Below, piece by piece: positions 12,101-20,900 of a stretch of DNA of 64,000 bases. Both the position numbers and the translations under genes were made by a program. The stretch comes from JAQUOA01 sp037443785. GTDB lineage: Bacteria; Bacteroidota; Ignavibacteria; UBA10030; UBA8401. The DNA is taken from assembly GCA_037443785.1 (NCBI GenBank), contig JBBINR010000015.1:1-64000 (forward strand), in the 5' to 3' direction. Numbering within the stretch: position 1 is the stretch's first letter; each line of letters opens with the position of its first letter. Under the pieces are notes generated by a model, which saw only the letters and a list, made by a program, of their open reading frames with translations, did no database searches and was not told where the DNA came from.

Positions 12101-13745
12101 GTTTAAAATCATTTGTCGGATCAATTGTTGCCGCATAGGTACCGGAATTGTACGAAGACAATGTCCAACTATGAGCACCGCTCAACGAACCGAAAACTTT
12201 GATCGTACTTGAAGTCAACGTTGCCGAATTGATATTCTCGTCAAATGTGATCACAATATTCGTAGCAGCATTTTGATTCAATGCACCATTGACTGGCGCA
12301 ACAGATGAAACATGGCCGCCGTTATAGTTCATCATCACTGAAATCTTACCGTCACTATTAGAGGTTACAACATCCATCGCACCATCGCCATTAAGATCTG
12401 CCGCACGCACATCGTTTGGAGAGCCGGAAACAGGATATGTATTTATCTTGGTAAACGATGCCGAGCCGTTGTTGGAAAGAAGCGAGAACGTTGAACTATC
12501 ATGATTTGCGACCAAGAGATCTTGGTCATTATCGCTGTCAACATCAACAGCTGCAAGACCATCGGGATATCCACCCACCGAAGAAGTATTTGCGCTGCCT
12601 AACGCAGGACCTAATCCATCATACCAATATGTAATAGTGTTTGACGTAGCATTTGCATAGATCAAATCCATTTTATCGCCGAAGGTAGAGTTAATATCGG
12701 CAATGATCGGCGCTGTATACCCGCTTCCTGTCCAAGAGAATCGCGTATTAAACGTCAACGCTCCCGTGCCATCATTAATAAAGTATTCAACCGAATCAAC
12801 TGTCCCATTGCTTCCGACGATATCCATGTCGCCGTCTTTATCAAGATCTCCATATGCAAGCGGGTTAAGTTTTATTGTAATGGGGTATGCCGTAGAGGTA
12901 AATGAACCGCTGCCATTATTCTTCAAGACGTTAATGGTAGCATTATTTAAGTCGGACGCGACGATATCGATATCACCGTCACCGTCCATATCAACAACAA
13001 CAACTGACCCGGAATTTGATTGTGTCGGAGAGAAATCAAAATCATTTCTGGTGCTGAACGTTCCTCCATTGTTCACAAACACTGAAACGCCATGGGCACT
13101 AATGTTTGCCGTCACGAGATCCATATCACCGTCGCCGTCTACGTCCGCTGCTTTCACATCTAACGCAGTAAGCGTTGCATAGTTCACAGCAGACGCGAAT
13201 GTACCATCGCCATTGTTCTTGAAAACAGACAATTGATCATACAAGGTTGCAGTTGTTGCAATATCAAGATCGCCGTCGCCGTCCAGATCAGCAATAACAG
13301 AAGCATAATTGCCGCTGCCGATGCCATTGACGGTATAATTTGCCGGTGATTTGAATTTCGCATAGCCCAACGGTGCATCAACAGTAAAGCTATAGACGTA
13401 CGGATTCGTCATCGCTTGATTACTTGCGTTCTGAACACCGGTCGTCACGGACACAATAACAATTTCGCCGGGCTTAAAATCATTGATCGGATTAAATGTT
13501 GCGGAGGTCGCTCCATAGGTGAACACACCGCTGTGATATCCAGTATACGAACCATACACTTTCACTGTACTTGTTGTAATGCTCGCAATATTCATCGACT
13601 GATTAAAATTAATCGTGATGTTCGCCCCCGCTGAAATATTCAACTGGTTTTTCGCCGGCGATGTCGATGATACGGAGAACTGCCCCCATGCAGCTGCCGT
13701 AAAGAGAAAAATAAAAACAGCACTGTGTAGCAATTTGTACTTCAT
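6102..13745 (-). CDS. Giant T9SS-exported Ig/FG-GAP propeller protein (2547 aa), output of cassette B
   Basis: The signal peptide ends near residue 21. The body consists of four super-repeats (about 22-477, 478-932, 933-1399, 1400-1875). Each starts with a Big_5-type Ig domain (TVSP...TFNPxNDFKxGE) followed by seven FG-GAP/VCBS units with calcium-binding loops such as DxDGDGDLD, which implies four seven-bladed propellers. After them come a fibronectin-III-like domain (about 1876-2000), a LamG/concanavalin-like domain (about 2003-2200), a further beta domain, the LPVELxxF linker (about 2357) and a T9SS sorting domain from QNYPNPFNP (about 2466). It is probably a surface adhesin or matrix protein. 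Its ATG overlaps the CheY-B stop (ATGA), and the ribosome site GGGGAGGA lies inside the CheY-B C-terminal codons. Confidence 0.92.
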   Translation of the reverse strand: MKYKLLHSAVFIFLFTAAAWGQFSVSSTSPAKNQLNISAGANITINFNQSMNIASITTSTVKVYGSYTGYHSGVFTYGATSATFNPINDFKPGEIVIVSVTTGVQNASNQAMTNPYVYSFTVDAPLGYAKFKSPANYTVNGIGSGNYASVIADLDGDGDLDIATTATLYDQLSVFKNNGDGTFASAVNYATLTALDVKAADVDGDGDMDLVTANISAHGVSVFVNNGGTFSTRNDFDFSPTQSNSGSVVVVDMDGDGDIDIVASDLNNATINVLKNNGSGSFTSTAYPITIKLNPLAYGDLDKDGDMDIVGSNGTVDSVEYFINDGTGALTFNTRFSWTGSGYTAPIIADINSTFGDKMDLIYANATSNTITYWYDGLGPALGSANTSSVGGYPDGLAAVDVDSDNDQDLLVANHDSSTFSLLSNNGSASFTKINTYPVSGSPNDVRAADLNGDGAMDVVTSNSDGKISVMMNYNGGHVSSVAPVNGALNQNAATNIVITFDENINSATLTSSTIKVFGSLSGAHSWTLSSYNSGTYAATIDPTNDFKPGEVVTVTVTTGVQNGNAIALEKGYASSFTVAAGNTAGVFGAKTDYASGNQAKAVVVADLNADGYADLAAANFADNNISVFINNGNGTYASAVTYTAGNGPSSIAAGDINGDGKVDLVVASTTDNVLSLLTNNNNTGFNAATTVSMLYATAPNDVKLADIDSDGDLDLVYTTSNNVYYQKNNGSGSFSSEENGSSGTTPVGVSVADIDNDGDLDFLTANNASSTVRVAYYNGSNWYSSGNSFSVGNYPMSIVTGDFNNDGYVDVVTGNVEFGNGTISYLQNNHTGGFATKVDYTVGTGAQPRGLTAVDFDGDGDLDIVVANSAGNSAVVFTNNGSGIFTNSAQYTTGTSPYAIASADIDGDGDMDIVTANNSGNSISILKNSTQVLISSVSPTVNAVNVTTSSNVTVTFNQSMNSGTLTTSTIKVVGSIRGNYSGVVSYNDVSHTATFNPDNNFKAGENITVLVKTGVQNNDGVALSTPDQWSFVATASAEGTFGGRLDYTLYGIPDYEVTADMNGDGAPDVVSTSTYWDNATSQNLPRIEVKLNNGSGALGTSDTTYLGVDFAYALAVTDVDGDGDLDVVLTTNDYMGGGYLEVLLNDGTGHLSAPVKYFAGDNYSGSIGTGDLNGDGYNDIAIVLSGFDLIKTYLNNGSGGFIVSDSISTGVSVSSSGIALSDIDGDGDLDILTCNYNSGTVLLSKNNGNGIFAAPTTFSGGTGVAYPDGIAAGDLNGDGAVDLAVSDNGDGKISVLLNSGSGTFSTPTVYTDNNPSYIKLADMDGDGDLDIVTSATSIYKISVRANNGSGTLSAASMSSTGNYPSDFSIADMDGDGDLDIVVAKDNSTVSVIKNIELVKVNTVSPTASAHDVAATSNITATFNVDINAATLVDTTVIVHGSITGKIAGAITYDSPSKTVTFNPTNDFLAGEEVTLTLTTNIKNTNGINLHSASTYTFTVHAAGAGNFVYHDTIPDLGQDASFSYYYANLINSGDVTGDRKIDLLAAYSGKIKTLKNNTTSFDSISSLTLASTQDIPLADLDNDGDLDMMQATYSNLITPALNDGSGNFTAQTSLTGGNNPQRIVLKDMDGDGKIDVTESNGFGGSLMNTFYNDGTGHISSSNYSSAIIHYDMWDYACADVDNDGLNDIISLHSGNGNNFVTITKNTGDRKFATPVDYSIAVGGKKMATADVNGDGYVDVIVANQDGMFFSVLLNNGNGTFATAVDYSIGFTLYQIAAADIDGDGDADLVIKGYDNNSNKDKIVIAYNNGSGNFGNQNEINIKSGAPDYYYSYSNFTLLDIDNDGDLDIATHANHYYGTNQYENTLLFENAAGSSSAPTTAASNITASGISGTSATINWTNGDGARRLVLVKQGSAVNGTPADNSNFSPNPQFGSGTQVGTGNYVVYGGSGSSTTVTGLSKSTTYYVSVFEMNGPPGSEKVLTTSAPTASFTTTQFDGPFDATPGYALSYNNHWDQTNNNFSLSDSFTIELWVKPSTIGSDMVILDHGSDDMWIGVNASGNFYARVWDNNSSQNITFTGTTVAVANQWYHLALTAITGDSARLYVNGTLEAKSANVIGSVWTSSDVFYSGGDFNTASYLGLIDELRLWGCVRSASEIRTNMHKTFEGIPANLKGYWQFNEGTGNTVVDHVNGNSFIPSGGSLTFVSSNVPVGGGSNTSTSVSANATGLQTIGNVQLNMTTGFSSPTDVYVSEVSVAPNSYPTNFNSSVGNKYFIIDAFPYPDSGTFSATLTLSYGAGVLTDAVASNYILYKRGSSSSGDWTSYGTASSVNTSTGEVTWTNIASFSQAIVVNQNSALPVELAVFSATPSTGKVELHWKTATEVNNAGFEIERSTVDVKASQKNNWKKIGSVNGNGTSNTSHEYSFVDTKAQNALRYRLKQIDRDGSYSYSQILEINVVAPIVFELKQNYPNPFNPTTTIEFTIPKDGMTTLKIYNSIGQEVTTLVNEELKAGEYHQAIFNAQNFASGVYFARLQNGHQVQLKKMMMLK

Positions 13746-14116
13746 TGTGTTCCTCCCCTGAGTGTTAGTGATTGTATGATTTGGTGAAGTTCTGATAAAT
13801 TATCTTTTGAGACGAATCCCTTCGCGTGAAGCTGTTCCGCTTTTGCCCGGAATCCCGGCGTGTTGTAACTTGTCACGAAGATGATATTCGCATCCGGATC
13901 TTGCTGATAGATCTTTTCTACTGCCGTAAATCCGTTCATTCCTTTCAACTGTACATCCATCAGTACAAAATCTGGATGATGGATGTGGAAGAGTTCCACT
14001 GCCTCACTGCCGTCAGTGCATTCGATGATCTCGTCTGCTGCTGAAAGTTTCCCCGCAAGGACAATGCGCAGCAATCGGCGCATATCGTCGAAGTCATCCA
14101 CAATTAAAATTTTCAT
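13742..14116 (-). CDS. CheY-like single-domain response regulator, cassette B
   Basis: This lone receiver domain of about 124 residues has acidic pair D7-D8, phospho-acceptor D54 in FVLMDVQLKG, switch Thr in FVTSYN and Lys in GFVSKDNL. The frame stays open further upstream to a TTG at 14194, but paralogues and the lack of a good start there favour ATG 14116 (MKILIVDD). The stop overlaps the start of the giant secreted gene by 4 nt, so translation of the two is coupled. It has no DNA-binding domain, so its output is unknown; its fixed place before a T9SS substrate gene suggests a post-transcriptional or export-related role, which is speculation. Confidence 0.9.
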   Translation of the reverse strand: MKILIVDDFDDMRRLLRIVLAGKLSAADEIIECTDGSEAVELFHIHHPDFVLMDVQLKGMNGFTAVEKIYQQDPDANIIFVTSYNTPGFRAKAEQLHAKGFVSKDNLSELHQIIQSLTLRGGTQ

Positions 14117-14214
14117 AATCGATTTGAAGAGTGATACTTTGGAGTGATCCCCTTGTTGAGGTTCAAGATAAAACAGAACTGGAGAGGAATTCAATGGAGA
14201 GAATTGCTTATTCG

Positions 14215-14234
14215 CATAGGCAACAGTACCTATG
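14215..14234. promoter_or_regulatory. Candidate operator of cassette B (9-2-9 inverted repeat)
   Basis: The sequence CATAGGCAA-CA-GTACCTATG matches at 7 of 9 arm positions, including a perfect outer CATAGG/CCTATG. It is centred about 108 bp upstream of the CheY-B start, in the spacer after the RR-B gene. The geometry is the same as in cassettes A, C, E and F, with different arms. I see no clear -7 box at the expected distance. Confidence 0.45.
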
Positions 14235-14262
14235 TGAGAAGTTTCAAAAAAAGATTAAAGGT

Positions 14263-14913
14263 TTATAATAGGGAAGAGTTTTCGACGGCAAATTTTAGTA
14301 ACGCATGAGCTCCGCGTAAGCCAAGCTTGTCACAAATATTATTGCGGTGATTGTGAACGGTCTTCACGCTGATCTTGAGATCATCGGCGATCTGTTGATT
14401 GGTTTTCATTTCAGCAAGAAGTTTTAAAAGTTTTCGTTCGGCAGGGGTAAGAAGATTAATTCCCTTTTGGTCCGACGCAGGGGAAACTAATTTTGAATTT
14501 CTTCGCACAAGAAAATCTGAAAGAGACGGGCTTAAGTAATACTTCCCGTGGTATACCGCTTGTATGCATTGAAGAATTTCTGCAACCGTGTTTTCTTTCA
14601 GCACATATCCTTTCACTCCAATATCCATTGCTTTGTTGAACATCATCTCATCTTTGAACATCGTCAAAAAAACGAGCGCAACGGAAATTGATTCGTCATT
14701 CACCCGCCGTGCGACATCAAAGCCTGTCATTTTGGGCATTTCAACGTCAAGGACCGCTATCTCGGGATGCTTTTCGCGGATAAGCCGCAGCGCTTCCTCT
14801 CCATTCTCCGCTTCGATGACGTCAAGATCGCGATTCGTTTCCAGCACTTGCCGCAAGCCGTTGCGTACTATCGAATGATCATCGGCGATCAATATTTTCT
14901 TCAATTTATCCAT
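14263..14913 (-). CDS. NarL/FixJ-family response regulator, cassette B
   Basis: This 216-residue protein has a receiver (about 5-122) with D11-D12, phospho-acceptor D56 in IAVLDVEMP and Lys in GYVLKENT. A LuxR/GerE helix-turn-helix occupies about 155-216 (LTPAERKLLK, NQQIADDLKISVKTVHNHR). The start overlaps the end of the kinase-B gene by 8 nt. It is the presumed partner of kinase B and activator of the CheY-B/giant-protein pair. The recognition helix differs from the other cassettes, in keeping with a different operator sequence. Confidence 0.95.
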   Translation of the reverse strand: MDKLKKILIADDHSIVRNGLRQVLETNRDLDVIEAENGEEALRLIREKHPEIAVLDVEMPKMTGFDVARRVNDESISVALVFLTMFKDEMMFNKAMDIGVKGYVLKENTVAEILQCIQAVYHGKYYLSPSLSDFLVRRNSKLVSPASDQKGINLLTPAERKLLKLLAEMKTNQQIADDLKISVKTVHNHRNNICDKLGLRGAHALLKFAVENSSLL

Positions 14914-17900
14914 GGTGCTGAATAGGGATGATAACAGTTACCGTTGTTCCTTCACCCGGGTGCGATTTTATATTGCACACGCCGCCGAGGGTTTTTGCCC
15001 GTTCCTGAATTCCCTGCAATCCTAATCCAGTGGAAAATGATTCATGATGCATATCGAATCCCTTGCCGTTATCCCACAATGACACGGTCAATTCGGTATC
15101 GGATTTCCGAACCATAAAGGTCGCCTCGGTTGCTTGGGAATGTTTCAAAATATTATTAATCCCTTCCTGCACGATACGATAAAAATTAATTTCTTTGTCT
15201 TTGGGTATAATGCCGTCGATCTGATCTATATAAAATGAACATGCAATGGAAGAAGTTTTTTTTATTTGCTCGCACAAATTTTCAAGCGTATCATGAAGAC
15301 CAAACTGCTCCAAATAGACCGGGCGAAGGTCGTGCGATATTGTCCGCACATCGTTCATCGATCGAACGGCATTTCCGCTGATCTCCCGAAGCTGTTCTAT
15401 GGTTTTTTCGGGATCGGTGACGGTTTGCAATGCAAGTTCAGCCCGATTTTTTATAATCAAAATCTGCTGTCCCAATCCATCATGCAGTTCCGCGGCAATG
15501 CGCCGCCGTTCCTGTTCCTGCGAATCAATAAGCCGTTCTGCAAACATTTGCTGCTGATCTTTTTCCTTTTTCAACTGCGTTACACGAAGATAATAGGCCG
15601 ATGGTCCCATTATAATAAAGAACAAACCGACCAAAGAATAAAACCACCATGTTCTCCAAAACGGCGGCGTGACTGTTATCTTCATCGAATCACCTGTTTC
15701 ATTCCACACACCGTCGTTATTGGAAGCGATAACACGGAATGTCCACTCTCCGGGAGGAATGTTGGTATAGTATGCCGTAGTGCGGTCACCGACATCGTTC
15801 CAATGTGCGTCAACGCCGTCAATCATAAATCTATAATGAATTTTTGTCGGGTCGACATAACTTAACGATGCATAATGAATTTCAACATCCGCGCTGTCGT
15901 AGGTGAGTGTGATCTCGGATAGTTTTCCTAGATTACTGTTGCGATGAAGAACTTTTTCGATCGTTACCTGCGGTACAACTTTGTTTTCCTGTACTTTTGG
16001 AGCTGCAACAACGGCAACACCCGCTACGGTTGGAAAATAAATATTTCCCTCTTCATCCGTTGCAATGGAAGGTTGAAAACCTCCGTTCGTTTCGGGCGAA
16101 ATCAATCCATCTTCAGTATCGTACATATAGGAGTGAAGCTCGTTCATTTTCCCATCTGCCACAGCATTCAAATCTGCCTTCTTCACACGCACAATGCCTC
16201 TGTTGCTTCCCATCCAAAAATATCCCTGCTCACATTCGTAGATATGTGAGACAATATTATCGGCAAGTCCGTTCTGTGTTGTTATAGCTGAGAACTTTCC
16301 ATCCTTCAAACGCAGAATTCCTCCACCGTACGTTCCAAACCAGTGTATTCCGTCACGATCTTCGTAGATAGAACGAACATACAAACTCAGCGGCTGTGAA
16401 GCAGTATCGCCGTTTAATGTTATTGGAACGAACGACAATTTTCCGTTTGCATAGTTGTGCAAACCGTTGGAAGTACCGATCCACATTGTTCCATTTCTGT
16501 CTTCATAGAGTGAGCGGACGTCGTTCTGCACCAATCCGTTGGCTTTCGTATATTGACGGAAACGTCTTCCGTCAAAAATATAGAGACCATTCAAGCAGCC
16601 AATCCATACATTTCCTTTTGAATCTTCCGTTATCGAAAAAATATCCAAGCCGTTGAAACCTTGTGCTGAATCCAACACGACACCTTTACCTCTCAAACTG
16701 TCAAACCGCATAAGCATGCGTGAACCGATCCACAGTTGTTTTTTGGAATCTTCGAAAATGGACCAGACGCATAAATTGATCAGCGACGAATTGATTGAAG
16801 AGAAGACTGCTTTCTTATTTTTATATTCGTAAATACCGCCGCAATTGGTGCCGAAAAGAAATGTTCCGTTCTGCAATCTGACTAACGAAAGCATTTTCCC
16901 CTCCAGTAAACCATCCTCAGCACCGATCGTTGTGATGACAGCAGAACGCATGCGCCGTAGCCCTCGCGATGGCGACCCGACCCAATAATTACCTTCCACA
17001 TCTTGTGCCACCTCATTATATTCTCGGTCATAACTGCCATGCACTGTACGCAGCGGTACAAACCGCTCGCCGTTGAATATACTAATTCCGTTAAACCCGA
17101 TTGTCATCAGATTATTTGACCGATCAATATAGAGCCGTTTAAGATATTGTGAAGGGAGCCCTTGTGCTTGCATATATTGCCGCATATGACCTGTGTGAAC
17201 ATCATACCGCAGCACGCCCGAACCGGAGGTAGCAATCCAAACCTGACCTGATACTTTTGGATCTTCAATGACATACTCAAAGTTATGCTGCACTACGTGC
17301 GAAAAATCTTTTACAAGAACAATGGAATCTCCAATAGTGCGCACTAGTTTACTATTATGAGCCAGCCATATTCCATTTGGATTTTGAATTGCTGATCGTG
17401 CAAGCGCTGAATCACTCTGAACGGGAACGAGCACAAACGAATCATGATCAAACCGGTAAACTTTTGCATTTGCTGTGATCCATAATGTGCCACGCGCGTC
17501 TTCGGCAATCATAAGAGGCGCATAACTGAAAATACTATCAACGATTTGATATGTTTTAAACGAACCATTGTAAAACTTTGAGAATCCGTCTTCTGTGCTG
17601 CACCAAATTGCGCCAGACTTATCTTCGTACAGCGTCAGCATCCGGTCAGAACGAAGCCCTTTGGTGTTCGAACGGTTAAACGTCGTAAACGATACACCAT
17701 TGAACCGAACCAATCCGCCGAAGGTCGCCAGCCAGATATATCCGTCACGGGATTGAATAATATTGTTCACCGAACTTTGGGGAAGGCCTTCTTTCAACCC
17801 CCAATCGGTGGATACATATTTCATGACATCGGCCTGCAGGGGAACAGCAAGAGCAATGTTCCCTGCTTGCAGAACGATAACGAAGATTATGAATGGTACA

Positions 17901-17914
17901 CTGAAAGGTCGCAT
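14906..17914 (-). CDS. Reg_prop/Y_Y_Y periplasmic-sensor histidine kinase, cassette B
   Basis: This 1002-residue sensor has an N-terminal signal peptide (about 1-23) and propeller repeats of the DGYIWLATFGGLVRFNG type. A Y_Y_Y domain follows, then one membrane helix (about 756-775). The HisKA_3 domain carries phospho-His H811 in AAELHDGLGQ. The HATPase domain has NNILKHS, DNGKGF and GLGLQGI. It is a paralogue of kinases A, C and D and shares the ILIIKN motif after the His box. No fused receiver is present; the signal passes to the overlapping RR gene. The ligand is unknown. Carbohydrate or polymer sensing is only suggested by homology to Bacteroides sensors. Confidence 0.93.
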   Translation of the reverse strand: MRPFSVPFIIFVIVLQAGNIALAVPLQADVMKYVSTDWGLKEGLPQSSVNNIIQSRDGYIWLATFGGLVRFNGVSFTTFNRSNTKGLRSDRMLTLYEDKSGAIWCSTEDGFSKFYNGSFKTYQIVDSIFSYAPLMIAEDARGTLWITANAKVYRFDHDSFVLVPVQSDSALARSAIQNPNGIWLAHNSKLVRTIGDSIVLVKDFSHVVQHNFEYVIEDPKVSGQVWIATSGSGVLRYDVHTGHMRQYMQAQGLPSQYLKRLYIDRSNNLMTIGFNGISIFNGERFVPLRTVHGSYDREYNEVAQDVEGNYWVGSPSRGLRRMRSAVITTIGAEDGLLEGKMLSLVRLQNGTFLFGTNCGGIYEYKNKKAVFSSINSSLINLCVWSIFEDSKKQLWIGSRMLMRFDSLRGKGVVLDSAQGFNGLDIFSITEDSKGNVWIGCLNGLYIFDGRRFRQYTKANGLVQNDVRSLYEDRNGTMWIGTSNGLHNYANGKLSFVPITLNGDTASQPLSLYVRSIYEDRDGIHWFGTYGGGILRLKDGKFSAITTQNGLADNIVSHIYECEQGYFWMGSNRGIVRVKKADLNAVADGKMNELHSYMYDTEDGLISPETNGGFQPSIATDEEGNIYFPTVAGVAVVAAPKVQENKVVPQVTIEKVLHRNSNLGKLSEITLTYDSADVEIHYASLSYVDPTKIHYRFMIDGVDAHWNDVGDRTTAYYTNIPPGEWTFRVIASNNDGVWNETGDSMKITVTPPFWRTWWFYSLVGLFFIIMGPSAYYLRVTQLKKEKDQQQMFAERLIDSQEQERRRIAAELHDGLGQQILIIKNRAELALQTVTDPEKTIEQLREISGNAVRSMNDVRTISHDLRPVYLEQFGLHDTLENLCEQIKKTSSIACSFYIDQIDGIIPKDKEINFYRIVQEGINNILKHSQATEATFMVRKSDTELTVSLWDNGKGFDMHHESFSTGLGLQGIQERAKTLGGVCNIKSHPGEGTTVTVIIPIQHHG

Positions 17915-17934
17915 AAAAGAAAATACAAATTCGA

Positions 17935-17970
17935 TTTAAAAAAACAAAAGACGGATTTTTATCCGTCTTT
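17935..17970 (-). terminator. Intrinsic terminator of cassette C
   Basis: A perfect 10-bp stem (AAAGACGGAT / ATCCGTCTTT, 17947-17956 and 17961-17970) has a 4-nt loop and is followed on the minus strand by TTTGTTTTTTT. It lies 20 nt beyond the stop of the cassette C secreted gene. Confidence 0.87.
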
Positions 17971-17990
17971 CATGGCTGAATCCCCATATG

Positions 17991-20900
17991 CTACTTTATC
18001 AGCAGCATCTTTTTCAACTGCACTTTATCGCCGCTTTGCAATCGGGCAAAGTAAATTCCAGAAGAAAGTTTCGATGCATCGAATGTGTACTGATGATAGA
18101 CACCGGCTTCAAGATTTTCATTCACCAGCGTTGCGGCTTCACGCCCAATCACATCATAAATTTTCATCGTTGTCAATCCCGTCGTTTGAATTGTGAATCC
18201 GATTGTCGTTGTCGGATTGAACGGATTGGGATAATTTTGTTCCAGCGCAAATACTTTCGGCACCGTGCCAACTTGAACTTCAATTGCCTGTGTGTATTTG
18301 AATTTTCCATCGCGGTCAATTTGTTTTAACCGATACGAATACTTTCCCACTTTTAAATTTCTGTCGGTGAATGAATATTGCTTTGGAGAATTTATTGTTC
18401 CGTTTCCTTCAATGAAACCGGCTTTAAACCAGCTTTTAGCATTTAGCTGTTGGCTGTTAGCTAAAGGCAAAGCGCTAATGGCTGCTCTTTCAATTTCAAA
18501 TCCGTAATTATTCGCCTCCGTTGCTGTTTTCCATTTCAATTCTGCATTCAATCGGTTTGCCGTCACAGTAAGATTGAAAAGCTCAACTGGAAGAGCATTG
18601 TTGTCGCTTCCAATGACAAATTCACTGAATGTTGTCGTTGTTGCTGTAAGCTTGTCGGTGACTGCATCGTATGTTGTCGTCAATGGAGAAAAATTTCCTG
18701 AGCCGGGTGTGCTTCTGTGGTAGATCGATAATGTTGACGGATCGGACACCCCGGGATATGTTGACACATCGGAAAGGACAATTGATGCAGACGAAAACAC
18801 GTCACCGGTCTGCGCAATGATCCACCTGAACGAACTGACAAACGACGGCGCTGTGCCGGTAAATCCGATACTATCGGGAGAAGTGAGATAATGACTTGCA
18901 AACGCAATAACTTTTTTCCCCGGCGCAATGCCGCTGAAATTCAAATTTACTTTCGTATTCCCGAATTGATACAGTGAATCGTTCGACGTAACAGAATTTC
19001 CCGTGGCATCATTTGCCGATTGATATTCGAACGCGCCCATATCAACCTTCTTTCCGATAATACGTGGATAACCGCCTATATCAGAAATTGCAGTCACGAG
19101 TGAATTATCACCAGCGTCAATCGCCGGACTTCCAGTTGAAATCCGCACATCTCCCGAAGCGGCATTCACAAATAATGGATCGGCATACACATTCCCGCCG
19201 CTGTCGGCATCGAATCCGCCATACGCATTATCAACACCAAATCCTCCGGCGGATGGCATCCCATTTTGCACCAGCGAATTATAAAATCGCGACGAACTTC
19301 CCATTCCATTGAACACCTGATTATTTGTGTTTCCCCAAAAAATGGTGTTCTTAAAATCTATTGTTGCCTGCCACGAATACACTCCACCGCCACTTGTAGG
19401 AACGGAACCTGATGCCGCATTATTGCTGAATGTAGTATTGGCAACGGTGATCGTTCCTTGCGTCGCATAAATGCCGCCGCCGGCACCAGAAGAATTATTA
19501 TGAAAGAGAATATTTCTAAAAGTCGGATTGGAATATTCGGTGTACATTCCTCCGCCAAAGTGCGAGCTGGAATTATTTTTGAACATCACATTCGTGAAAT
19601 CGGCATTGCTCGTATTGGGATAATTATAATTACCATTCCACACGCCGCCGCCGTCAATTGCACTGTTACCGATGAATGAACAATTAATGAAGACTGGTTT
19701 TCCTCTTTCATTGTACATTCCGCCTCCTTTATCGCCGCTCGTGTTGCTAGTAAATGTCACATTCGTCAGCGTTGGATTTCCGAGAACATTATACATTCCT
19801 CCGCCAATATCATTCGCATAACTGTTGCTGATAGTGAGATTGGAAAGTATCGGATATCCGGTTGAACAATAAATTCCTCCGCCTCGCTGCCAGCCGTCTG
19901 CATTGCCGCCTGTTATGGTAAATCCATCAAGCACCGACGATGCAAATGTATTGCTGGCATTAACAACGTGATAACTGTTTCCTGCAAGTGTTGCATCGCC
20001 ATCGATATCTCCCGAAAGAATTGTAACATTTGTTTGCCCATTACGCTGCGAAAGATTTGTTTCCGTTCCGGAAAATCCCCCGTATAATGCAACGCCATTT
20101 TTTAATTCAAATGAAATCGAACGGTCAGTTGTTGCCGTCGGCTTATATGTTCCTGAAGCAACCCAGATCTGTGTTCCTGCGGATGCTACAGATAATGCTT
20201 TCGTTACTGTTGCAAAAGCATTTGCCCACGATGTGCCGGATGCATTGTCATCTCCTATTGCCTTCACATAATAGATGGATGCACCATTCTGCGACGTTGA
20301 TGTTGTGAAACTAAATGTTGGAGAGAAAGAACTTGTACCACCGCCGCCTGCCGCTTTTACGCGCCAAAAATATTTTGTTCCTGCCACAAGTCCTTTCACC
20401 GTATCAATCGTTTGTGTGATCGTATCTTCATCAGTCACCAGCGAAACGAATCCCGTATCGGTCGCTATTTGAAATCGAAATGTTGACGCACCGTTCGTCG
20501 ATGCCCATGAAAATGGAACAGGAGAAGAAGTATTGCTTTCCCGATCAGGCGGATAAAGCGGCATGACATCAGGAAGAATCGTGGTGAACTGCCGCTCAGC
20601 CCAGATGTTGCTTTCAATTCCGCTGTTCATCGCCATCACTCGCACAAAATGCACTCGATAATTTTGCAATCCCGAAACCGAAAGCGATGTTCCGGTCACT
20701 CCGCTTGTGTCAATCAGCGCAGTTCCGTTCAGCGAATCTGCCACAACTTGCACCCTGTACGAAGTTGCGCCGCTTGAGGCTCCCCAATAAAAAATTGTAT
20801 CCACCGGAACAGCCTGCTCTCCGAATCCCGGATACGTAATGCCGGGACCAAACGGAACAACCGTGATCGTCGGCAGCGATGATGTAACAGAATTTCCATC

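Noticed and set aside
6102..13745. DNA-level repeats that might suggest a CRISPR or satellite array
   Set aside because: The repeats are in frame, imperfect and code for FG-GAP calcium loops, so they are protein repeats.
14228..14234. TACCTAT matching the E. coli NarL heptamer TACYYMT
   Set aside because: The other cassettes do not show this heptamer, and NarL-family regulators vary in target, so the match is probably chance within the B palindrome.
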